Below, in pieces: positions 44,787 to 54,429 of a DNA stretch of 64,000 nucleotides; position 1 is the first letter of the stretch, and every line of letters starts with the position of its first letter. Below the pieces are notes generated by a model. That model did no database searches. It worked only from the letters and a program-made list of their open reading frames with translations, and was not told the DNA's origin. The translations under genes were made by a program, and so were the position numbers. Source of the stretch: Aquila chrysaetos chrysaetos (lineage: Eukaryota > Chordata > Aves > Accipitriformes > Accipitridae); assembly GCF_900496995.4 (NCBI RefSeq), contig NC_044012.1, forward strand, positions 24,094,759-24,158,758, written 5' to 3'.

Positions 44787-47700
44787 ATGGCAGGGCACGG
44801 CGCCAGCCTGCTCCTGCTCCTGGGTCTCATGCCAGGTAGGCACTGATGGATCCCTGCACTTGGACCTGCTCCTGCAGCAATGCCGCCGAGGATGGAGGGG
44901 GTCCCTGCCCAACCTTGCGGAACCCCAGGGTGCTGGATACGTCCCTGGTTCTGCCCTGACACGCACCTGTCTTGGCCAGAGCCAGGCGGGTGGCATTGAG
45001 CCCGCCCAGTCCCTTTGTCCCCAATGCAGCTTCACAGGACCCAGATGGTCCCAGCCCTGATGGGTACTCAACCCCACCAGGACACCCAGTCCCTGCAGGT
45101 GCCTGGCCCTGGGAGATGGCTTCCTGCCCCATTCCTGCTCCCCGCAGGTCAGGGTGCTGCCAGGTGTGGGGTTGGGGTGCATTGTGGCACAGGTTTGGGG
45201 TGTTCCCCAGCTGGTGCGATGGGTGCCGTTCTCTCCCCAGCTCTCCTCCTGGCTGTCAGGATCAACAGCAAGGGCCGGGAAGTGCTGTACCTGGCCAAGG
45301 GTGACTCGGTGAAGCTGGGCTGCCCCTATGTCCTCGAGCCTGAAGACAACGGTCCCCAGGGTGTGGGCATCGAGTGGATCCAGATCACGCCCGAGCGGCC
45401 CGGACCGGAGAATGTGGTGAGTGTCACTTGCCCCAGCAGCTGCCATCCCACCATGCAGGCAGGGCAGGCAGGGCTGGGATGGACCAGATGGAGCCCAGCC
45501 AACCAGGCAAGGACAGGCAGGACAGGCAAGGTCTGGCAGGGCAGGGAAGGACCGGGCAGGGAAGGACCAGGCAGGGCAGGGAAGAACCAGGCAGAGCAGG
45601 CAGGGCTTGGAAGGACCAGACAAAGCCCAGCAGAGCAGGCAGGACAGGCAAGGTCTGGCAGGGCAGGGAAGGACCAGGCAGGACAGGCAGAACAGGGAAG
45701 GACCAGGCAGGACAGGCAGAGTCTGGGAGTGCTGGGCTGGGAAGGGCCAGGCAGGGTAGGGAAGGACCAGGCAGGGTCTGGCAGGGCAGGGAAGGAACAG
45801 GCAGGGCAAGCAGGGGCGGGCAGGCACCGGGCAGCGCATTTCCTTCCCCAGCTGGCAGCCCCAGGTCCCCCGACCTGGACCTGCCCTGCCCAGTCTCCCC
45901 GCTTGCCCCCCCCAGTTCCTGTCTTACCACGACCACCACGTCAACTACGGCAGTGGCTCAGGGCTGCAGGACCGGGTAGCCTTCGTGCAGAACGACCCCA
46001 GCCAGTACGACGCCTCCATCCGCCTGGCCGACCTGCAGGTCTCCGACACTGGCACCTACCAGTGCCGGGTGAAGAAAAATACCGTGGCCGTGCACGAGGT
46101 CATCGTCACTGTGCAAGGTGAGCTCCCCCCTGCCCCATGCCCCCCTCCCAGGTGCTCCAGCTAGCCCCCAGTGGCCCCGGCGGTGACAGTGTCCCTCTCC
46201 CTGCAGAGAAGCCAGCCACCCCGCAGTGCTGGACCGAGGGGGAGGTGATAGAGGGGAGCAGCATCCTGCTGCGGTGCTACAGCCGGGGAGGCACCTCCCC
46301 GCTTGCCTACCAGTGGGCCAAGCTGGCTGATGGCTACGGCGGGGGACGCCTGCCCTCTGGCACCATCCAAGGTGGGTTCTGGCGGGGCTGCGCCCACCCA
46401 GGGCACTTCCCCGGGGGGCTCTGCTGGGTGCAGGGGATACTCATGGGTGGGGTGCCCCTGTCTGTGAGTGCATGTGTTGGTGGGTGCCCAGGGCTGTGTG
46501 CACCGAGATACACGGGTGTCTGTGTGCACCTGTGTTCATGGATGTCCGTGTCGGTATGTGCCTTGTCCCTGTGCACCCGTGTCCGACGGTGGGGCTGACG
46601 GGGCTGTCTCTCCCCACTGCAGGACGTGCTCCTGGCGACCTGTTAATCCGTAGCCTGTCGGAGGTGCACGCCGGCATCTACCAGTGCCGCGTCACCAACC
46701 GCGTGGGCTACTCTGTGTGCCAGCTCAACCTCAGTCTTGGGCCAAGTAAGTGCCACCACGGGCAGGACAGCACGGGCAGGGTGCTGCCGGGGGCTGGCTC
46801 TGAGTGCCAGCGTGCCACCGGTGGCATGGTGACCAGTGGGCAGCCGGTGGGGAGGCCGGCGGTGACAGGCTGTGCTCCCGCGGCAGGAGGAAGGCAGGCG
46901 GGCATCATCGTGGGCTCTATCCTGGGGTCCCTCCTGCTCCTCAGCCTGCTCGGGCTCCTCATCTGGGCGCTGATCTGCCGCTACCGCCGGAAGGAGTGCC
47001 AGCGAGCCTGCAGCGACTGCAGGTGAGGGGCATGGGATGGGTACAGGGCCAGTGGGCACCAGTGGGTGCTGCTGGGCACTGACGGGCATCAGTGGGTATT
47101 GCAGAGGACTGGTGGGCACCGCTGGGTACCACTAGGGGCTGGTGGGCACCGGTGGGTGTCACTGGGTGCTGACAGGCATCACTGGGCATTACTGGGGACT
47201 GATGGGCACCCACAGGCACTGCTGGGTACCACTGGGACCCAATGGGCACCCATGGGCACTGCTGGGTGTCACGAGGCGCTGATGGCCACCATGGGTCACC
47301 TATGGGTACCACAAGACAATGATGAGGACTAACAAGCACTGATGGGCACCAATGGGTGGCACTGGGTGCTGATAGGTACCACTGGGAACTGCCAGGTACC
47401 AATGGATCCCAGTGAGCACTGGTGGGTGCCATCAGGTAGGTACTAATGTGTGCCAGAGGGCACCGATGAGCTGATGAGTGCCACCAGGCACTGGCTGGCA
47501 ATGATAGAAACCAGTGGGGTGCCAATGGGTGCCACTGGGCACTGCCAGGCACTGCTGAGCATCCATGAACACCAAGGGGTGCCACCAGTCACTGATGGGT
47601 GCTGATGGGTGCCACTGGGCACCACTGAGCACTGACAGGTGCCGCTGCGGCTTCCCTCTGCCCACAGGAGCAGCACAGGTGGCACTATGACCCGCACCTG

Positions 47701-47839
47701 CAATGTCTGTGCCCACCACAGCTACTCACCCCACGGCATCAGCTACATGCAGTGCCAGCACAGCGACGGCGACGAGCGGGCAGCTGCCCTCATGTGCAAT
47801 GAGGGCATCCGGCACCAGGTCGCCTGCCCGGCGCTGTAA
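44787..47839 (+). CDS. VSIG8: V-set and immunoglobulin domain-containing protein 8
   Basis: Type I membrane protein with two Ig domains, linked to epithelium and hair/feather-type keratinising tissue and to VISTA binding in mammals. Seven coding exons: 44787-44835, 45241-45416, 45916-46117, 46207-46371, 46623-46745, 46887-47022 and 47668-47839, all in frame, 340 aa (human 414). Signal peptide about 1-20; first V-set domain to about residue 142, with VRINSKGREVLYLAKGDSV and GCPYVLEPED matching human VSIG8; second Ig to about 238, with CYSRGG, YQWAKL, IYQCRV and GYSVC; TM about 244-266. The tail differs from the Gly-rich human tail: it is short, Cys/His-rich (KECQRACSDC, TRTCNVCAHHSYSP) and ends VACPAL. 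Identification rests on both Ig domains and on conserved position after CFAP45. The start was chosen for the signal peptide and the GTAGGC donor. Confidence 0.9.
45440..45830 (+). repeat. GGCAGGGCAGG minisatellite in VSIG8 intron 2
   Basis: Tandem variants of GGCAGGACAGGCAG, GGGCAGGGAAGGACCA and GGCAAGGTCTGGCAGG fill most of the intron. On the reverse strand this yields a long CPAW/CLPCP-rich open frame (44643-45839) that is not a gene. Confidence 0.8.
47040..47645 (+). repeat. CACTGGGTGCTGATGGGCAC minisatellite in VSIG8 intron 6
   Basis: Nearly the whole intron consists of about 10- and 20-base units such as GGTGGGCACC, ACTGGGTGCT, GATGGGCACC and ACTGGGCACT in tandem with point changes, about 30 or more double units. 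It directly precedes the last coding exon. Confidence 0.85.
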
Positions 47840-48380
47840 CCCCCCACTGGCCCCGTGCCCACCCCCGATTCGGCTCCACAGGGGGAGTGACTGCGAGCCC
47901 AGAGCCAGCAGCACCGCCGGGATCCGGTGCCAAGCGGCGCAGGGCTGTGCTGCCGGGGCTCGCCGTGCAAATTGAAGTCAGGAATCCAGCTCCTTCCTCC
48001 CCCCTGAAACAGCCCCGGGCTTCCAGCAAACTTCGTTTGGGTTCATCAGTCTGTTTTGTTGGTTTTCTTTTTTTTTGGCCTCTTTTTTGTATGTCCCCCC
48101 CACCCCCAGCCACAGCCCGGCTCTCGGGGCGGCTCCCGGCCCCGCTCCTGGAGGCATCCTTCGCTAGTGCAGCAATATTTATTTCTCTCCGGCCTGTCCC
48201 CTCGGCGTCGAGCAGGGACGTGGCAGCCCCGAATTGCCCAAACTGGCTGCCGGGCAGCCTCCCGCCTCTGGCCCGGCGCCACCGGTGCCCCCACATTGAC
48301 TTTAGCAATTGGGTGTTATTCGAGACGAGATGCCATTGGCACCAGGATTTGCAGTTTGGAACAAGAAAAAAATGAAAAGA

Positions 48381-48386
48381 AATAAA
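48381..48386 (+). terminator. Poly(A) signal of VSIG8
   Basis: AATAAA about 540 bases after the stop codon, preceded by a T-rich stretch near 48066 and an A-rich run at 48363-48379. Confidence 0.65.
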
Positions 48387-48399
48387 CTAAAGTGAATTC

Positions 48400-48905
48400 A
48401 GCGCTGTCCTGTTGCGTCTCGCCCCTCCCCGGCTGGGCAGCCCAGGGACGAGGCAGCTGCCAGCCCCGGCACTGCATTCGGGAAGGTCCCGGGGAGTCGG
48501 CAGCACCGATTCACCGGAAAGGTGGAGGGAAGCTCATCCTGGGATGGGTCCCATAACGCCATGGCAGTGGCAGGGCACCCGGCACGTTCCTGGCAGCGCC
48601 CATCCCGGTGTCCCGGCGTGGACGCTGCTGACACAACCCCACAGCACCCGTGGGTGCTTTCTGGGGCTGCTGCCAGGGCATGCTGCCATGCAGCCCCGGG
48701 TGCTCCACGCCAGCCAGGACGCCAGGCGAGCTGGGACGTGTTGGGGAGCCGTCGCCTGGGGGCTGCTGTGACAACTGGCAGGGGATGGGGAGGCAGGACA
48801 CAGCCAGCTCAGACCCCGAGCACCCCCCCCACAGCAGATGGGAGGGAGAGCCTTGCAAAAGGAGCGAGGGCAGCCCCGTCGGCAAAGGTGCCCAGACCCG
48901 GGGTG
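48400..48905. other. Intergenic left of the telomere-like tract
   Basis: GC-rich sequence after the VSIG8 3' UTR. No gene recognised. Confidence 0.4.
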
Positions 48906-49190
48906 CCCTAACCCTAATCTTAATCCTAACCCTAATCCAGTGCTGCCTGTAACCCTAAACTTAATCCCCAGCCTGACTCACCCTAAACCTGACCCTGACA
49001 ATAACCATAACCCAACAATAACCCCTACCCTAACCCCAATACTAACGCTAACCTTAACTCTGACCCTAACCCGGACCCTGGCGCTAATCCTAAACCTCAT
49101 GTCAGTCCTAACCCTCACGTTAACCCCAACCCAGGTGCTAACCCCAATCCTAATCCAACTCCTAATGCTAAACCTAACCCTACCCCCACA
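48906..49190 (+). repeat. Degenerate interstitial telomeric (CCCTAA) tract
   Basis: CCCTAACCCTAATC at the left end, then continuous variants (TAATCCTAACCCTAATCC, TAACCATAACCC, CTACCCTAACCCC, CTCCTAATGCTAAACC) with six-base spacing over about 280 bases. The C-rich strand reads left to right. A more decayed, GC-richer continuation (CCCTAACCCG, CCCTTACCCGACCCCGACCC) reaches to about 49425. Exact CCCTAA hexamers are a minority, so the tract is old. It lies between VSIG8 and CFAP126. Confidence 0.8.
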
Positions 49191-49518
49191 CCGGCCCCAG
49201 GGCTGCGAGCGAGCAGGGGGGTTACACGGGGCCGGGGCTGCCCCCGCCGACCCCGGCCCCAAGGGTTCAGCCCTAACCCGACCCCCGCCCCGCAGACATC
49301 CCCCGGCCCGGCCGCAGCCGTAACTCCCGGCCCTGAGCCCGACCTCAGCCCTGGCTCAGCCAGAGCCTGAACCCGAACCCCGGCCCTTCGCTCCCTTACC
49401 CGACCCCGACCCCGACCCCGCCATCGCTCCAGCCCCAGCCCGGGCTCCTCCCGCCTGGTGGGCACCGGCACCGGGACCCGCCACATCGCCCCGGCCGCGG
49501 CGCGGAACAGCTGGCGCG

Positions 49519-49630
49519 GACGTCACGGGCCACGCCCCCGCCTGCCCGGCCACGCCCCGCCGGCAGCGCCCGTCGCGGCCGCCGGGGGGAGCGCGCGGCG
49601 CGACGTCACGCGGGGCTGTTGCCAGGAGAC
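49519..49630 (+). promoter_or_regulatory. CFAP126 promoter: two CREs and an RFX X-box
   Basis: GACGTCAC occurs at 49519-49526 and again at 49602-49609. GTTGCCAGGAGAC at 49618-49630 fits the RFX X-box (GTTGCC, spacer, purine-rich half) and ends 14 bases before the start codon. The region is CpG-rich. Confidence 0.6.
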
Positions 49631-49644
49631 GTCGCGCGCGGCGT

Positions 49645-51969
49645 ATGGCGGCCCGCTACGGCGCGGGGCAGGTGGGGGCGCGGAGCGGGCCCGGTGCCGA
49701 TGCCGGTGCCGGTCCAGGCTCTCACCGGCCCCGCTCTCCCCGCAGTACGAGGACGCCTTCAGCCCCCACCGCCTGCAGAACTGGAGCGTGCCCCGGACCG
49801 GCCGGCAGGTACTCCCGGACCGGCCCCCCCCCCGGGACGTCCGCCAGCCCCAGCCCGGATCCCTAGGACACCCCGGGACCCCTTCAGCCCCGGCCTGGAC
49901 CCCAAGGACCCCCTGGGACCCCCCTCAGACACAGCCCGGACCCCCGGGACCCCCCTTAGCTCTGGCCTGGATGTGCCCTGGGACTCCCAGGACCCCCTTC
50001 AGCCCTGGCCCGGACCCCCAGGACCACCCCAGAACTCCCTCCAGCCCTGGCCTGGACCACCAGGACCCCCCGGGACCCCTCTCAGCCCCAGCCCAGACCC
50101 CCGGGACCCCCCCTCAGCTCTGGCCCAGACCCTGCCTAGGACTCCCAGGACACCCCTCAGCCCCGGCCTGGACCCCCCTGAGACCCCTCAGCTCCAGCCT
50201 GGACCCCCAGGACTCCCTGGGATCCCCTCAGCTCTGGCCCAGTCCCCCCTGGGGCCCCCCTCAGCCCTGGCCCAGACCCCTGGGACCCTCCCAGCCCTGG
50301 CCTGGACCCCCCCCCAACCCCAGACTGGACCCCGCCTCCCCAGGACTCCTGGCCATAATTCCACCCCCTGCTCTCCCAGTGCCCCTTGCTGCGGGAGGGC
50401 TCCACGCTGATCATCGCGGATGACCGGGGGCACCTGCTCCCCACCGTGCCCCGCTCCCAGGTGAGCCAGATCCACGGGCACCTGTGGGGGTCTGGAGGTG
50501 ACGCCTCCTGCCCCTCAGCCTGCACTGGGGCTCCCCTGGAGCCCCAACACCCTCCCCTCCCCCTCTTCCTCTTAGGCCTCCCCATGGGGCACATTTGTGG
50601 GGACCTGGGACATGCCGCCGAGGATTCCCCCGGCCAGGCTGGACCTCACCTCCCGCTCGGCCACTGCTGCCGCGCAGCTCATGGACAGGATCCGCCAACC
50701 CACTTCCCTGACCCACGCCTGCAATGGCCTCCGGACAGAGATCACCGGGAAGGTAGGTGCCCCTCTCTGGGCGTCTGGCGACTGCGCCCGTTGGGGCTCC
50801 AATGTGGCCCACAGACATCTCCAAGGGTGGCTTCATGAGCTGGTGCAAATCATGGTGGTCCCTGCGCTGCAGGAGGCAAATGCTGGGAGAGGGTTTCTAG
50901 GGCTGGGGATGGCCCACAAGCGGATTTCAGGGGTGTTTTGTACAACGAGGCAGTGCCCAGTGCTTGGGCCACCACCTCCCCTTGCTCTCAGGATGGGGGT
51001 CCTCCGCTTCACCCCAAATCCAGGCTCCACTGCTGGCAGGGTGCCTGGGCCGCCGCGGCTGATGCAGCGCCGGCAGGAGGAGCTCACAAGCCACCGCTCT
51101 CCTCCCATAGAAAAGCATCCAAGAATAGGGACTGCCCTGATGTGGAGGGGTTCCCGGACCCCCCAGCACTCCTTTTCCACTCCCTGCTTTTCCCTGGGGA
51201 CTGCAGCAACAGCACCTTGTCCCCGGGCAGACCAGCCCCTGCCCCAAGTGCTTGGGTGAGCCCAGCACAGAGCCTGGCCCTGCAGCAAACCCCTCCATGG
51301 CAGCAGGGGCTGGCCCAGACCCACCTGCCCCAGCATTTCTGTCCGGTCCAGTCGCTGCCCCCTTCTCCCACTGCCCCCCATCCCCATCTTTGCACCACGA
51401 GCGTTGCACACGTCTCCCTTGCGCAGCCCCAGGAGCCTTGGTTGGACACACAAACAGCCAAGGAACCTTCCCGAAGGAGCAGTCAGGCATCCAGCGAGGG
51501 TATCCAGCCTGCTGGGCCCCCGCCCGGGGCACCACTAGAGGAGCCACCTGGCCCGGGAGCAGGAGCCGCAGCATTGCTCTCCCACAAGCCCAGCTGCACA
51601 GAGGTCCGGCTGAAGGCAGACACGTCCCCAGAACGCCCGGCTGCGCGCCAGCCTTGCTCCCGGCAGGCCAAGCATGAGGGACAGACCCCACACTCCCACC
51701 AGCCTGCTGTGCCAGACCTCCGACGCGGGGATGCCGGCTCGCCCAAAATCCCAGCCTTGATCCACCCTGCTCTGAGGGAGGCCAGCCCTCGGCAAGCCAC
51801 CCCACCGCAGGTCTGCGCTCCCAGCCAGGGGGTCTCTGCAGAAGCCGAGCCCCGGGGGGGCAGATCCCCCAGGCTCAGGGCATCACCTTGTGCGGGATGG
51901 GGAGAGGCCAGTCCTGGAGGAAGCACTGCAGATGCAAGAGCCAGGCAGCCATCTCGCACTGTGCTGTGA
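49645..51969 (+). CDS. CFAP126: Flattop (cilia- and flagella-associated protein 126)
   Basis: Cilium protein linked to basal-body docking, planar polarity and axonemal doublets. Five coding exons: 49645-49671, 49746-49808, 50380-50460, 50576-50752 and 51427-51969, all phase 0, 296 aa against 177 in human. The first four exons match Flattop closely: QYEDAFSPHRLQNWSVP, STLIIADDRGHLLPTVPRS, SPWGTFVGTWDMPPRIPPAR, LTSRSATAAAQL, and CNGLRTEITGK. The last exon is a long, Pro/Ser/Ala-rich, apparently disordered tail with no clear match to the shorter human tail, so its acceptor (GCGCAG ending at 51426) is the least certain junction. It ends RQPSRTVL. Poly(A) signals AATAAA occur at 52191-52196 and 52549-52554. 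It is convergent with SDHC, as in human. Confidence 0.88.
49830..50340 (+). repeat. C-rich minisatellite in CFAP126 intron 2
   Basis: Roughly a dozen copies of a 35-45-base unit made of CAGCCCTGGCCTGGACCCCC followed by GGACCCCC(TGGGACCCC)CT. It fills almost the whole intron between exons 2 and 3. Confidence 0.8.
50753..51426 (+). other. CFAP126 intron 4
   Basis: 674 bases with no extra exon recognised. The open frame used for exon 5 extends back to 50938 through this intron, so intron retention could add coding sequence, but Flattop homology stops at 50752. Confidence 0.4.
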
Positions 51970-52190
51970 TCTGGCTTTGCTCCCCTCCCTTCCCCTCCCC
52001 AGCTGCTCCCAGCCTCTCCTGCAAACCATCCACCCCTTTGGACGTGCATACCAACAGAAAACACCTTCCTACCCCCAAGAGTGAGGAAGGGGAATGCGCC
52101 AAAGAAGCCTGAGCGAGGCTGACACTGGGAGACCACATGGCCTGCACTTGTGCTTTCGTGGCAATTGGAAAAATAGAGGTTTAAAGAAAA

Positions 52191-52196
52191 AATAAA
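52191..52196 (+). terminator. Poly(A) signal of CFAP126
   Basis: AATAAA about 220 bases after the stop codon; a second AATAAA at 52549-52554 could give a longer 3' UTR. Confidence 0.65.
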
Positions 52197-52599
52197 TCCC
52201 TGTGTGTGGTTTCAGTAGCTCAGGGCAGAGCCCCAGACCAGTCCAGGTTGTGTGAGTCTGCACGGTGCTTCGGTGTTGGATGTGGTGCCCTCTCCAGTTG
52301 TATCTCAGCTCTTCCCATTTAATAGCATCTCATGCCGGAAGCATGGGACCAGCCAGAGGACTGGAGCCGCGCACGGCTCACCCAGCCTCTCCCCAAGCCG
52401 AGCAGCAGAAACCCTGCCATTGCAGGCTAGTTTCATCCGTTCCTTTACTGGTCTCTTGTGGCGGGGGCAGGCAGGTCTGGTGTCGTTTCCCATCTGCCCC
52501 AGCCATGGGGCAGTGCTGCCAGCCCCCTGCCACTGCTCACAAAAGGGAAATAAAGTCTGTGAAGCACAGCTGACAGATGCAGCAAAGTCTAACTTTGTT

Positions 52600-53560
52600 A
52601 GCAGCTGGCACACACCACAGAATAGCTCATTAGTGAGCAGAAGTGGGTTCCAAATAAAAGCCATTTCAGCAACTGCAGGAAGTAATTGGTTTAAAGCTAA
52701 AATACATTCATTTTCACCCAGGAGAAGCTCTCTCCTGCTGGGACGTGCGGCTGCACCAAACAGGATTCAGCAGCAAGTCTTCTCCCTCTGCCACACTGAC
52801 AGCAGACAGTTTTTCCTCCTTCGTGATTTCTCATCTCTGAGGTTCCACATCCCCTCAGGGCTGCAATGCCTTCTGCTAATTAAAGGAGTGGCAGATTTGT
52901 TAGGTCCAGCAGGCAAGAAGAGGAGCTGAGTGAGTGGGAAGGACGGGGCTTGGATCGGTGGTGGAAGTAAAAGCAGTCACGTGGAAACAAGCCTGGCCAG
53001 TGTGAGGGATGTTGCAGCACATTATTGCACCAGCTCCCCTCCTGCCACTTCAGGTCTCCATCAAAAGCCCAATGAGGAGAGCAGATGTTCCCCATAAAGC
53101 TGACGTTTTGCCAGCTGATGATGTGAGCGAGGATTCTTCCTGAAACAGAGCCAAGACCCTCGCTGGGGCAGGAAAGTGGGACAAAGCTCCTGATGGGGAC
53201 TGTCCTCTTTGCAAAGCTTTGCTCCCAGTTGAAAATGTTAAAAATTGGCCAATTTGAGCAAAAGCTCCTAGACCTCACGCAGGTGTTTGTACCAGCACAA
53301 ACAACCACAGTCCAGGTAGGAAATTCCTTTCTGCTGAGCTGGCAGCATTTCACAGACAAGTCAACCCTGCACCCCCAGCTCCAAAGGTCAGGCACTACAC
53401 CTGCCTCTAAATGCTGCCAAGAGTTTGTTTTTCCATCACCCAGCTCCTCTGGGAAGTGGCAACTCCTTGGCTCTCAGAGCAAAACACCCTTTCCCGGCCA
53501 ACTTTGCCTCAGTTAAGTGTCGAGCACAGACAACAAACTCAATGGTTCAGTGTGAAGGAT
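52600..53560. other. Convergent intergenic spacer CFAP126/SDHC
   Basis: AT-richer sequence between the convergent 3' ends. No gene or clear repeat seen. Confidence 0.4.
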
Positions 53561-53569
53561 CAAGGCTGC

Positions 53570-53575
53570 TTTATT
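53570..53575 (-). terminator. Poly(A) signal of SDHC
   Basis: TTTATT on the plus strand is AATAAA on the minus strand, about 860 bases beyond the SDHC stop codon. No nearer canonical signal was found. A run of 15 A (54389-54403; T on the coding strand) lies just after the stop in the 3' UTR. Confidence 0.6.
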
Positions 53576-54429
53576 GCAAAGGCAGACGAGTGACAAGTGC
53601 TGAAACGAGAGCTGGTGGCAACACACAACTGGAAAACCATGTCCCTCCCACTGTGCCAGAGACAGAGTAACTTCCTAACAGGGGAAAATTGGACATTTTT
53701 CACTGGCAGGGTCTCCAGAGCCCCAAAACTGGCTGAATTGTGACAGTCAAGGATAAGGAGTGGGGGGTTGAACCTTTGCAGGTCTGAGCACCCCATCCCA
53801 GCCAGCTCACGCTGCTGGGCTCAGAAAGTACAGAGTCCCATGGCCAATACAGCACCTGGACACCACTGATCACCCATTCCCCTCACGGGTGCTGGCGTTG
53901 GCAGCTCTGCCTGCTCTCCCTGCCCTGGCACAGGCTGCCTCAATGGAGATGCTTGTCCTGTGCTGGGCCTACACATGCACAACCAGCCATCCCCGAGCCC
54001 ACTCGGACCTGCGGGGACACAGATTCAGCATTGTCTCAAGTGTGGGGACAGAGCAGAGAAAAGAAACGCCCTGGAGTTTGCCTGGAAGAAGCTAGGCAGC
54101 TCTCTGCAAGCAACTGAACATGCCAGGACCGGCTCTTAATTTGTGCCTGGCTTTCTGTGGCTGCTCGGGTGTGTGGCACAGCAGGAGACAGCCTGCCCTC
54201 TACCCCCCACCACTAAGAGAGGGTTAGCACATCACCCAGGCTTATGAAAAGCAACTCTGATCATCCACGAGATTTGCAAGGAGGGAAAGCGCCACCTTCC
54301 CCAAAGATTTGTAGTTACTCAGGAGCCTATCCTCCCGCCTCCCTCTCCACGCACGTCTTGAGGTGGGCCAGGACGGAGCAAATCTTCCAAAAAAAAAAAA
54401 AAAGGGAGGCCATCAACCGGGAGGTACCT

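Noticed and set aside
44643-45839. 398-codon minus-strand open frame with CPAR/LPCP-type repeats
   Set aside because: Produced by the VSIG8 intron 2 minisatellite; low-complexity peptide.
48838-49323. Open frame rich in Asn, Leu, Thr and Pro over the telomere-like tract
   Set aside because: A direct translation of CCCTAA-type repeats, not a protein gene.
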